64,000 nucleotides of DNA from Clostridiales bacterium (GTDB taxonomy: Bacteria; Bacillota; Clostridia; Peptostreptococcales; Acidaminobacteraceae): contig JASUSA010000006.1 in the NCBI GenBank assembly GCA_030446305.1, positions 1 through 64,000 on the forward strand. The letters run 5' to 3'. The notes under the pieces are model-generated. The model ran no database searches. It saw nothing but the letters and a program-made list of their open reading frames with translations, and was not told the origin of the DNA. Shown here piece by piece: positions 1-8,471 of this stretch. Numbering within the stretch: position 1 is the stretch's first letter; each line of letters begins with the position of its first letter. The translations under genes were made by a program, and so were the position numbers.

Positions 1-1149
1 AAAATGATATGTTTGGCCGTCCAGCAGTGATTTGGCATGTGTGGCGTCAAATGCGTAAGCTTCTATCTCGGGATTGTACCACTTGCTGGTCTTCGGAACG
101 TATCCCATGCTGCTTACCTCTGCAGCACCGCGTGCAATTTTTGCAACGAGGGCTTCTCGGTCAATGCCGTAAGCCATGGCCTGACGGACATTAGCAGCTT
201 CCAGCGCAGGCATATCGGCCATATTCATCATCAGGCGATAGGCATGGTATGAGGGCAGTTTGCGGACGACAAATGCATCATCACCTTCATAGCGCGAGAG
301 CAAATCGGCGGAGACGTTGACAAGACTGATTTCGCTGTTTTCAAAAGCTAGGATTGAATCGCTCACAGGCAGCCATTCAATGGCATCGACAGCGGGTGCG
401 GGTCCCCAATATGCGTCAAACGCTTCGTAGCGGTATTCGCCTTTTACAGGGTCATAATGTGTCATATAATAAGGGCCGGAACCAATCGTAGCGTCTGGTG
501 CATCATAGGCAATGGGATCGTCGACTGTCTCCCAGATGTGCTTAGGGAGAATGCGGACGCCGCCTAATCTCGAGAGATTGGTATTATCCACTTGACTGAC
601 GTGGATATCAATCGTCCATGCATCTGACTGAACAACGGACTCAACGATATAGGTGCCGTCAATATTCAGGTTGTCAACCACAGGTGTATGTGTTTTGTAG
701 TATTCAAAGGTAAAGAGGACATCTTCTGCCGTAAGCGGCGTACCGTCGTGCCATTTGGCATTTTCGACGAGTTTAAACGTAAATATCTTGCCGGTCTCAT
801 CAATATGATACGATTCTGCAAGCCATGGAATGTAGCCGTCGGCATCAATTTCCAGAAGGCTGTCGTAAAGAATCTGCATCTTTGACATGCCGGGCCCGCG
901 GGTAAGGTGCTTAAATGGATTTGGCAGCCCTGTATCGCTTCCTTCCAAGCGGATCACGGTTGGTGTATCCTCTAATGTATTTGATGCGTTATTTTCGGAA
1001 CTTTCATCTGCTGTTTGCTGGGAGTTTACTTCGGTATTGTTTGCCGGCGAGGCGGCATTGGCTGTATTGTCATCGGTAGATTGTGCACAGCCGATGAATA
1101 GGATGCTGAGGCAGCTTATGATTAAGAACAGCATGATTTTTTTAGACAT
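1..1149 (-). CDS. ABC transporter substrate-binding protein, family 5 (oligopeptide/nickel type); C-terminus cut by window edge
   Basis: Reverse-strand reading from ATG at 1149: MSKKIMLFLIISCLSILFIGCAQS lipoprotein signal, then KWHDGTPLTAEDVLFTFEYY and NVRQAMAYGIDREALV, typical of SBP_bac_5. Not in the ORF track because it runs off the window. Confidence 0.88.
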   Translation of the reverse strand, partial: MSKKIMLFLIISCLSILFIGCAQSTDDNTANAASPANNTEVNSQQTADESSENNASNTLEDTPTVIRLEGSDTGLPNPFKHLTRGPGMSKMQILYDSLLEIDADGYIPWLAESYHIDETGKIFTFKLVENAKWHDGTPLTAEDVLFTFEYYKTHTPVVDNLNIDGTYIVESVVQSDAWTIDIHVSQVDNTNLSRLGGVRILPKHIWETVDDPIAYDAPDATIGSGPYYMTHYDPVKGEYRYEAFDAYWGPAPAVDAIEWLPVSDSILAFENSEISLVNVSADLLSRYEGDDAFVVRKLPSYHAYRLMMNMADMPALEAANVRQAMAYGIDREALVAKIARGAAEVSSMGYVPKTSKWYNPEIEAYAFDATHAKSLLDGQTYHF

Positions 1150-1975
1150 TTTTCTCTCCTTGTGATAGATGATGAGCTGGATTGGATGACCATGAAACCA
1201 GCGCTGAAACAGACCGCTTTTTCACATGGCAAAAGCCGCCTTCTGCATAGGCTTCAATGGTACGAAGCACGTTTGCCATACCGAATTCTGCGCTGAACTT
1301 GGCATGCGCGTATTGATCTTTGGCGACTTCAAGTGAGATCGTCTGCGTGGTTTCGCTGGAAAAGCATTTGACTTCCGGTGTGTAGCCGCGGTTCCAAAGC
1401 ATATTGAAGAGATCTTGAACCATCTGGCGGTCATTATGCGGATCGTAACGAGGCGTGTCCGATGGCGGTGAAAGTGTTGAGACGATAAAGTCGCGAAGGG
1501 TATCCTCTGATAGGATAAACTGGTGAACGGCACAGTGCCTTTTTGAAAAAGTCATCATTTTTTCAATACCGTCAATGGTACTGGCGGCGGGACTCATTGA
1601 GGCAAAGACGATATCGAAAGTGTCTTGGATGCGTTCAGTTTGCGTATGGTCATACCAATCCAGTTTCTTAAAAGCAATATTTGAGAGATGTGCTTTTTTG
1701 GCATTGGCGGCTGCGTAGTCAATCATTTTGCCTGAAATATCAGTCATCAGTATATGTTCTGCCCACCTTGCAAAGTGCAAAGCGTAGCGCCCCGAACCGC
1801 CGCCGACATCTAAAACCGACTTGGCATTGGGGAAGCGCGTATGGAGATGGTGGGAGACTGCCTGCGGCAGTGTTTGTGCGTCGCGCTGCTGAAGGGCATT
1901 GAATTGCTGTGCGCGCGCATCCCATTTGGTTTCTTGGTCTTGTAACGTCGTAGGATCGACGGATTGTTTTAACAT
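1142..1975 (-). CDS. class I SAM-dependent methyltransferase
   Basis: Motif VLDVGGGSGRYALHFA (SAM-binding motif I). Stop overlaps the start of the downstream SBP gene by 8 nt (ATGTCTAA). Confidence 0.85.
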   Translation of the reverse strand: MLKQSVDPTTLQDQETKWDARAQQFNALQQRDAQTLPQAVSHHLHTRFPNAKSVLDVGGGSGRYALHFARWAEHILMTDISGKMIDYAAANAKKAHLSNIAFKKLDWYDHTQTERIQDTFDIVFASMSPAASTIDGIEKMMTFSKRHCAVHQFILSEDTLRDFIVSTLSPPSDTPRYDPHNDRQMVQDLFNMLWNRGYTPEVKCFSSETTQTISLEVAKDQYAHAKFSAEFGMANVLRTIEAYAEGGFCHVKKRSVSALVSWSSNPAHHLSQGEKNV

Positions 1976-2020
1976 GGTGTTTCCTTCCTTTCATCGGTAT
2001 GAATTTAACGATGGTTTGTT

Positions 2021-2039
2021 GATAATGATAATCTTTATC
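2021..2039. promoter_or_regulatory. Fur box (candidate)
   Basis: GATAATGATAATCTTTATC, 18/19 match to the GATAATGATAATCATTATC consensus, 46 nt upstream of the methyltransferase start. Confidence 0.8.
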
Positions 2040-2085
2040 AATGATAAGCGCTTTTAATATTTTGACCTTTTTTTCAAATTGATGC

Positions 2086-2144
2086 AATAAAAATACCCAT
2101 TTGCAGTATTCGTCTCTGGTGAGATGAATAACGCACAAATGGGT
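2086..2144 (-). terminator. terminator of mscS-like gene
   Basis: ACCCATTTG...CAAATGGGT stem with nested ATTC-CTC/GAG-GAAT stem; on minus strand followed by ATTTTTATT. Confidence 0.7.
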
Positions 2145-2203
2145 GACTGATCAATACGATTGATTTGTGATGATATATTTGTTGCAGGAGCGTGATGAAA
2201 TCA

Positions 2204-3085
2204 TTAACGTGGTTCGGGCGTCTTTTTTGAATCGACTAGCAACCGCTGTGTTGCATAGGCGAAGTCAATGTCTTCTGAGGCTTCGACGAAAATGAGAATG
2301 GCTTCGGTGATGCGTTCGTTGATAATACGCTTTTGCTGAGGATCACATAAGAAGCGAATGGTGAGGACAACGCCGTTTGATGCCATACTGGTATAGACGA
2401 TTGGCGTCAGTTTGGAATAATAGATCATGAATTTTTTGGCGGATTCGCGAAGGCGCGTTTCGGCTTCTTCTGTTAATTTTTCAGCGTTCTGTTCGGCAAT
2501 GGTTAAAAAAGCTTCTTTGGCACGCTGCCAGTTGCTTTCGAAAGTAAGCGTAATGTCGAGTTCGCTCCACATGTACTGAAAACCCTGTCCGTAATTGGTA
2601 AGTGCGCTGGTAAAGACCATGGCGTTGGGGATATGGACAATGCGCCCTGTACTTTGATCGCCGCCGTCCTGATTAATTTCATTGATGGTAAATTGAAACA
2701 GACGATGATCGATGACATCGCCTGCAACGCCATTAATGGCAATGCGATCACCAACCTCAAAAGGTTTGCGCCACAGGATAAAGAGCCATGCTGCAATATT
2801 GGAAAACAGGTCTCTGAGTGCAATGGCGATCCCGGCTGAAAAAAGCCCTAAAATTGTAGGGATAGCACTGATCTGACTGATCCAGATCATGAGGATCAGG
2901 ATAATGTCAAGTATAACGGCAATGTAATTCAGCGTCTTTTTAACATGGTAAAACCGCTTGACATCCGTCATGCGCTGATGAATTTTTGAAAGCATAATGC
3001 GATTAATAATCCATGTAATCAGCATAATGATCAATGAAAACAATGCTTTTTCTGAATTTGTGAGATCCTTAATAAAGTTCAACAC
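2204..3085 (-). CDS. mechanosensitive ion channel family protein (MscS)
   Basis: TM helices followed by IALRDLFSNIAAWLFILWRKPFEVGDRIAINGVAGDV, typical MscS. GTG start at 3085 preferred (GAGGAG RBS); the ORF-track start at 3172 lies inside a hairpin. Confidence 0.85.
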   Translation of the reverse strand: MLNFIKDLTNSEKALFSLIIMLITWIINRIMLSKIHQRMTDVKRFYHVKKTLNYIAVILDIILILMIWISQISAIPTILGLFSAGIAIALRDLFSNIAAWLFILWRKPFEVGDRIAINGVAGDVIDHRLFQFTINEINQDGGDQSTGRIVHIPNAMVFTSALTNYGQGFQYMWSELDITLTFESNWQRAKEAFLTIAEQNAEKLTEEAETRLRESAKKFMIYYSKLTPIVYTSMASNGVVLTIRFLCDPQQKRIINERITEAILIFVEASEDIDFAYATQRLLVDSKKTPEPR

Positions 3086-3139
3086 CGTGTTATGCTCCTC
3101 ATAATGGTCATTTAAATTTCTCGCTTTTAGTGATGATTG

Positions 3140-3167
3140 ATCTGTGTTCCGGCAAGGAACACAGATT
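3140..3167. other. perfect hairpin between the AMIN-like and mscS genes (possible terminator/attenuator)
   Basis: ATCTGTGTTCC-GGCAA-GGAACACAGAT, 11-bp stem, no strong T-run. Confidence 0.6.
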
Positions 3168-3173
3168 ATCATT

Positions 3174-3203
3174 TATCCGAATGTCCGGTATCCGAATGCC
3201 TGG
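3174..3203. repeat. 15-bp imperfect tandem duplication
   Basis: TATCCGAATGTCCGG TATCCGAATGCCTGG. Confidence 0.85.
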
Positions 3204-3212
3204 CTGCGAGGA

Positions 3213-5291
3213 CTATTTTGGCATGACGTCAACAACGATTTTTCCAGGGCTCTTTAGCTGAAAGACCTTGTATTCACTTGCTTGATTAAGCAATATTGTA
3301 AAACTTACCGTTGAGTCATCTTCTGGAAAGGATGCTTCGACGCTTTTAAAGAAGGTGCTTCTCGAAAGGTCGGGGGTACCGGCACTGACGCCGCGTGCGC
3401 CGCTGAGTGTCAGGATCACAGATTTTCCGTCGTCAGAGATTTTAGCTTCATAATGACAAGCTTCGTCAACGCGTTCTGTTGGTGTGCCGCCTGTCCACAC
3501 GGAAAGGTCTAAAACGACGCGTTCAAAGAGTTCGTGCTTGCCGAAGCGGATGCCTGAAACATCTTGGCCGTCTGTGACGATGCCGCCGGAGAATGTGCCT
3601 GTGGCAATAAAGCCTTCAGGCTTTTCAGCAGTGGTCGTCGTAGCGGTACTGGAACCGCCGCTGGATGTATTTTGAGCCGGATTTTGAGTTGTGCCATTAT
3701 TGTTAACGGTTGTACTGCCTTCTTGAGAAGAGATGACGAGTGTATTAATTCGCCAAATATCTTCAACTTCTTCCCAACTGAATGCCCAAGTGGAATCGCT
3801 TTGAACAGAGGTGCCGTCAATGGTTCTACTGAGGTTGACCGTGACGCTTACATCTGCTTTGGAATCCGTGACATCAATGGTTTCAGGCATAGAGAGTGTA
3901 AAGTCATCCAGCGTGCCAATTGCTTTAAATGCCGCCAGTTGTTCAAGTGCGTTTTGACTGTCTTCGAACATACTCAACACGGCGATATTGCCGCCATTTA
4001 CGTAAGATTGCAATTGACCAAAGAAAATGCCAGTTTGTTCTGCGATGGCCGCTGAAGAAGACGGTTTTTCAGCTGGGGCAGTAACGGTTGGGGTGGCATT
4101 AATTGGTTCAGCCGGTTCTTCGGGTGTCGTTCGAATAAACATTTTTAAAAAGATGATAATAAGAATGACAGCCAGTACGGCGAATATAATCATGCGGTTG
4201 CGATGCGCGTTGGGATTAACGCGGGGATCTTCATCTAATGCTTCGTATGCAATAGGGGCATCCTCTGCCATTTCACGATGGTTTCTTGCCTTAGGCATTT
4301 CTTCGCCAGTTGCTTCGGATACCGTAAAGTTTAGGTGAATGACTTCCTCACCATCCACAGTGTGATGATGTTCCTGTGGATGTATTTGTGATTCATCAAA
4401 ATTGTCCACAGAATCGGATGTGATTTCTGCTTCGCTTGAAACTGGCTTGAACGCTTTCTTAACATCATTTGACTTCGCCGTTTCATTGAAAATGTCAGCA
4501 GCCGTGTTTTCTTCATGGCCATCCGCTTTTTCCATGACATCTGTTTCTTCCAAAACTTCATTTTGGTCTAAAACATCTTGGTCTAAAACATCCGGTTTAT
4601 GAGAAGCAATGGTTTTGTCCGTTTGTGTATAAGAAGCTCGACTGTTAAAATGCGCGCCTGTTTCAATGCGCTCAGCTGTGTTTGGTGCTGTCGTTTCTGT
4701 GTCAACTTCGATAATTGTCGGTCTAAATTTATGGGTGTCAAAAGTTTGTTCCCCTTTAAAGACTTTAGTATCTTCAGCCAGATCGGGCGATGCCTCCTCG
4801 CTAAGATAATCTGTTTCACTTGGTTTTTTGATGTGCGCTGAGTCGTCATCTTGGGATGAAGCACTGGTCGCGTTATTGACGACAGAGACTTTTTCCGTTC
4901 TGTGATCCGGTTCAGATACAGTGGGCGTACTGTTCTTTCGTCTCATGCGATCGAATTCATCATCCACTTGCTTTATGTCGCGCTGGAGTCGCTCCAGCCA
5001 TCGGAGTTCATCTTCTGAAATGGGCTCATCATCGGCATCCGGCATTTCAGCATATGCTTCAAAGCGTTTGTCGACGCGCTTGACAGTGCTCTTTTCTTTA
5101 GGTTTTTTTTGAGCGGGCATCTCGCCAAAGAGTGCATCGACAGTTTTATCCAGATCTTCATCATCATCATCAAAACTGCGCTTTGTTCTTTTGGGTGGTT
5201 CTGATGCGGGATCGGGTGTCAATTCATAGCCGCAAATTTTACATTCGTCGGCATCGTCCGGGTTGAGAAAACTACAGTTTGGACATCTCAT
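3213..5291 (-). CDS. zinc-ribbon / single-TM / NTF2-like / AMIN-like domain protein
   Basis: N-terminal MRCPNCSFLNPDDADECKICGYEL zinc ribbon; long acidic linker; TM MIIFAVLAVILIIIFLKMFI; C-terminal beta-rich FERVVLDLS...KIVVDVMPK. Confidence 0.7.
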   Translation of the reverse strand: MRCPNCSFLNPDDADECKICGYELTPDPASEPPKRTKRSFDDDDEDLDKTVDALFGEMPAQKKPKEKSTVKRVDKRFEAYAEMPDADDEPISEDELRWLERLQRDIKQVDDEFDRMRRKNSTPTVSEPDHRTEKVSVVNNATSASSQDDDSAHIKKPSETDYLSEEASPDLAEDTKVFKGEQTFDTHKFRPTIIEVDTETTAPNTAERIETGAHFNSRASYTQTDKTIASHKPDVLDQDVLDQNEVLEETDVMEKADGHEENTAADIFNETAKSNDVKKAFKPVSSEAEITSDSVDNFDESQIHPQEHHHTVDGEEVIHLNFTVSEATGEEMPKARNHREMAEDAPIAYEALDEDPRVNPNAHRNRMIIFAVLAVILIIIFLKMFIRTTPEEPAEPINATPTVTAPAEKPSSSAAIAEQTGIFFGQLQSYVNGGNIAVLSMFEDSQNALEQLAAFKAIGTLDDFTLSMPETIDVTDSKADVSVTVNLSRTIDGTSVQSDSTWAFSWEEVEDIWRINTLVISSQEGSTTVNNNGTTQNPAQNTSSGGSSTATTTTAEKPEGFIATGTFSGGIVTDGQDVSGIRFGKHELFERVVLDLSVWTGGTPTERVDEACHYEAKISDDGKSVILTLSGARGVSAGTPDLSRSTFFKSVEASFPEDDSTVSFTILLNQASEYKVFQLKSPGKIVVDVMPK
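4563..4592. repeat. 15-bp perfect tandem duplication, in frame in the zinc-ribbon protein
   Basis: TTGGTCTAAAACATC x2, giving DVLDQDVLDQ in the protein. Confidence 0.92.
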
Positions 5292-5343
5292 CATATCACT
5301 CCTTTTCATTTGTATGCCAAGTTGCGTTTAAATAGTCTGTCAT

Positions 5344-5360
5344 TGGCGATCAGATCGCCA
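5344..5360. promoter_or_regulatory. perfect palindrome, operator candidate
   Basis: TGGCGATC-A-GATCGCCA between the histidine kinase gene and the start of the zinc-ribbon gene. Confidence 0.45.
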
Positions 5361-5383
5361 TGAGTATGTCGGTTATACGGCCA

Positions 5384-6454
5384 TTAGCGATCAATGGGAA
5401 TATTGATGGTGAAGGAAGTACCCTGATCGAGGGCGCTTACAACCTCAATGCCGCCCTCATGCGCTTCAATAAGCTGCTTGACGATGGCAAGGCCTAAGCC
5501 TGATCCGCCCTTTTCACGCTGATCCTTTTTCTTGTTCACCATAAAAAAGGGATCAAAGAGATTTTGCAGATAATCCTGCGGAATACCGGCTCCGTCGTCG
5601 GATACCGTAATATAGAGATGATAATTTCTGACGGTGGTCTCCACGACGATCTGTGTTTTTGTGTATTTTTTCGCATTGCTGATGAGGTTGTCGAGCACCT
5701 GGGTAAAACGGTAGGGATCGACATTGATGTAAGTTGCAATAAATGGTTTTTTTAAAATCAGTTTGATATTTGAAAATTTAAATTCATAGGTTTTATGCTC
5801 AAAATAGTGATTGAGCAGTCGCCCTGAATGAATGCGTTCGAGGTTTAAAGTGAATTCGCCGAGTTCCTTTCTCGTATAGACGGAGAGATCGTCGATCAAA
5901 TGGTTGAGCAACTCCGCTTTCTCGTGAATGGTGCCCAAATATTGTTCATAAGTGTCCTGATCTTTGGCAATGCCGTCCTGAAGTGCCTCGACATAGCCGA
6001 TAATGGATGTCAGCGGCGTCCTGAGATCATGAGTAATGCTGGCGATGAGGCGCTTTCGCCCCTTTTCGAGTTCGTGTTGCTCCATGATGGTATCGCGCAG
6101 GCGAACGCGCATTTTGTCGAATTCCTCACAGAATTCGCCGATTTCATTATCCGGCTGATAAGTGAGCGGATAATTGAGATTGCCCGCTTTAATATGGCTG
6201 GCGGCGCGCTTCATTTCACCAATGGGAACAAAGATGTATTTTGTTACCAAAGAAATCAGCATCATGAAGTAGATGACCATGATAACGATAATAAGGGCGA
6301 GTAACAGATACGGGCTTCTGATAACAGATTCGGCTGTAAGCATGCCAATGCCAAATCGATAAATTATGTAGAAAAAGAAAATTGTCGAAGCCAAGACCAT
6401 TTCAAACATAAAGAAAATGATTTTGGACTTTAATGAAAGCCTAGGCAGTTTCAT
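5384..6454 (-). CDS. sensor histidine kinase
   Basis: Two TMs, HAMP, SITHDLRTPLTSIIGYVEAL H-box, DDGAGIPQDYL and GGSGLGLAIVKQLIEAHEG. Confidence 0.95.
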   Translation of the reverse strand: MKLPRLSLKSKIIFFMFEMVLASTIFFFYIIYRFGIGMLTAESVIRSPYLLLALIIVIMVIYFMMLISLVTKYIFVPIGEMKRAASHIKAGNLNYPLTYQPDNEIGEFCEEFDKMRVRLRDTIMEQHELEKGRKRLIASITHDLRTPLTSIIGYVEALQDGIAKDQDTYEQYLGTIHEKAELLNHLIDDLSVYTRKELGEFTLNLERIHSGRLLNHYFEHKTYEFKFSNIKLILKKPFIATYINVDPYRFTQVLDNLISNAKKYTKTQIVVETTVRNYHLYITVSDDGAGIPQDYLQNLFDPFFMVNKKKDQREKGGSGLGLAIVKQLIEAHEGGIEVVSALDQGTSFTINIPIDR

Positions 6455-6456
6455 GA

Positions 6457-7146
6457 TTACCCCTTAAATTTGTAGCCGATTCCCCAGACGGTTTCGATGT
6501 AGGAAGGTTCAGAAGGGTTTTCTTCAATTTTTTCCCTAATTTTTCGAACGTGTACCGTCACAGTATTAATGTCGCCAAATTCATTGTAGCCCCAGATTTC
6601 GTCGAAGATTTTTTCTCTTGAAAGCGCTTGGTTTTTATTGAGCATTAAATAGTGGAGAATTTCGAATTCTTTGACAGAGAACGGAATACTTTCACCTTTT
6701 AAGGTAACAGTGCGCGCTTTGACGTCTACTTCGAGATCTTTGACGCGCAGTGTGTCTGTCACAGGTGCGCCTGAAAGTTCGTAGATTCGTCTGAACTGTG
6801 CTTGGATTTTAGCAATGAGCACACGTGGGCTAAAGGGCTTCTCAATGTAATCATCTGCGCCGAGACCGAGTGCCAGTATTTTATCGGTATCTTCTTTTTT
6901 GGAGCTCAGCATAATAATGGGCATATTGGATTCCTGTCGGATTTTACGACAGAGTTCAAAACCGTCGATCTTTGGCAGGATAATATCCAAAAGTGCCAGT
7001 TGTGGGGATTCCGTTTCGAACTTTTGCAGCGCTTCTTCACCATCTGAAGCGGTGACGGCGATATAGCCGGAAGCATTGATATAATCTTTTAACAGTGTTT
7101 GAATTTGCAGGTCGTCTTCGACCACCAGTATTTTTTCAGATGCCAT
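6457..7146 (-). CDS. OmpR/PhoB-family response regulator
   Basis: KILVVEDDLQIQTLLKDY receiver and winged-helix EIWGYNEFGDINTVTVHVRKIREKIE. Confidence 0.95.
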   Translation of the reverse strand: MASEKILVVEDDLQIQTLLKDYINASGYIAVTASDGEEALQKFETESPQLALLDIILPKIDGFELCRKIRQESNMPIIMLSSKKEDTDKILALGLGADDYIEKPFSPRVLIAKIQAQFRRIYELSGAPVTDTLRVKDLEVDVKARTVTLKGESIPFSVKEFEILHYLMLNKNQALSREKIFDEIWGYNEFGDINTVTVHVRKIREKIEENPSEPSYIETVWGIGYKFKG

Positions 7147-7258
7147 TAAAAACCTCCATTGAAATGGTTATCGCACATAAATGACAGCGTATTGGCAGTT
7201 TGTTTGATTGTAATTCGTTAAAAATGGCTGCCGTTAACATAAAGATATGAAGATCGGT

Positions 7259-7285
7259 TCAAAGGGCTTTAATAAAGCACTTTGA
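7259..7285. terminator. inverted repeat downstream of ddl, probable terminator
   Basis: TCAAAGGGCTTTAATAAAGCACTTTGA directly after the ddl stop; no good T-tract on minus strand. Confidence 0.45.
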
Positions 7286-7286
7286 G

Positions 7287-8453
7287 TTATTTTTTCAATC
7301 CCTTTAGATCTTTTTTTGACAGCAGGTTAAGGCTGTTTGAACGCGTGATGCCGATTTTTCGACGATGGGTTCGATAGGCGGCGTCAATGGCCTTTTGCAG
7401 CATTTCTAAAAAGGGAACGCCTGTTGCCTCCCAAAGATAGAAGGCCAGTGAACCTGGAACAGTATTGAATTCGTTGATATAAGGCAGTCCTGTACTTTTT
7501 TCGATCATAAAGTCGATGCGAACGACCCCTGCACAGTCGAGGGCGACAAATGCTTCAGCGGACATCTTCTGAATTTCTTTAAGTGTATTTGGATGAAGCG
7601 TTGCTGGAATTTGACGCTTAGAGGCAGACATGCCCTTGCTGCCGCCTTCGCTCATGTATTTATCTTCATAAGTGAGGATTTCGCTGGCGGTAAGCGGTTC
7701 CTCACAAACAGATAACTCGAGGTGCTCACAGTCGCCCAGTACGGAGATGTTGATTTCCCGCATATCGCTGAGCATGCGCTCGACGAGAATTCGCGATGTA
7801 AACTGTCTGGCGAAGTTTATGGCATCGGTGAGTTCGTGTCTGTTTTTAGCTGTTTTAATGCCGACGCTGGAACCGATGTCAGCGGGTTTGACAATCATGG
7901 GATACGTTAACTTTTGCTCGATGTCACTGAGAACCTGATCGCTGTACGCCATCCAGTGATGTGCATAGAACCATTCGCCTTCAACGACGCGAATGCCCGA
8001 AGTCTGCAGAAAAAGTTTGCTGGCAACCTTGTCCATGGTCATGGATGCCGCTAAGACATTACAGCCGACATAGGGGATGGCCATGTGCTCAAGCAATCCC
8101 TGAAGGGTGCCGTCTTCGCCGCCGGTGCCATGAATCATCGGAAAGGCAATATCGATTTCCGAAATGATATTTTGGCCGAAAGGCTTGATCGGATCGTTAA
8201 TCAGCAGCGCACATTTTTCTGACTTGATCATATTGACGCGCGTTGCATTGGCGACGACTGCCTTTAAATCCCGAAAGTGTTCGACATTCAGAAGGTAATC
8301 GCCGGTATACCAGTGGCTATCCTTGGCAATGTATATGGGAACGATATGATAGCCATCTAGCTTTTTAAGCTGGGCGATGGCTTGCTGCGCCGTGATGACG
8401 GATACTTCGTGCTCGACACTCGGTCCGCCGAAAAAGATCCCAAGATTGATCAT
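7287..8453 (-). CDS. ddl: D-alanine--D-alanine ligase
   Basis: MINLGIFFGGPSVEHEVSVITA, HGTGGEDGTLQGLLE, INEFNTVPGSLAFYLW. Confidence 0.93.
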   Translation of the reverse strand: MINLGIFFGGPSVEHEVSVITAQQAIAQLKKLDGYHIVPIYIAKDSHWYTGDYLLNVEHFRDLKAVVANATRVNMIKSEKCALLINDPIKPFGQNIISEIDIAFPMIHGTGGEDGTLQGLLEHMAIPYVGCNVLAASMTMDKVASKLFLQTSGIRVVEGEWFYAHHWMAYSDQVLSDIEQKLTYPMIVKPADIGSSVGIKTAKNRHELTDAINFARQFTSRILVERMLSDMREINISVLGDCEHLELSVCEEPLTASEILTYEDKYMSEGGSKGMSASKRQIPATLHPNTLKEIQKMSAEAFVALDCAGVVRIDFMIEKSTGLPYINEFNTVPGSLAFYLWEATGVPFLEMLQKAIDAAYRTHRRKIGITRSNSLNLLSKKDLKGLKK

Positions 8454-8471
8454 ATTGCCTCCTGAAAGTGA

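Noticed and set aside
1740-2138. 132-aa minus ORF overlapping the Fur box
   Set aside because: Alternate frame of the methyltransferase start region; the methyltransferase has the recognisable motifs.
3086-3172. Long N-terminus of the MscS ORF (MIICVPCRNTDQSS...)
   Set aside because: It would be translated from inside a strong hairpin without RBS; the GTG at 3085 with GAGGAG is better.
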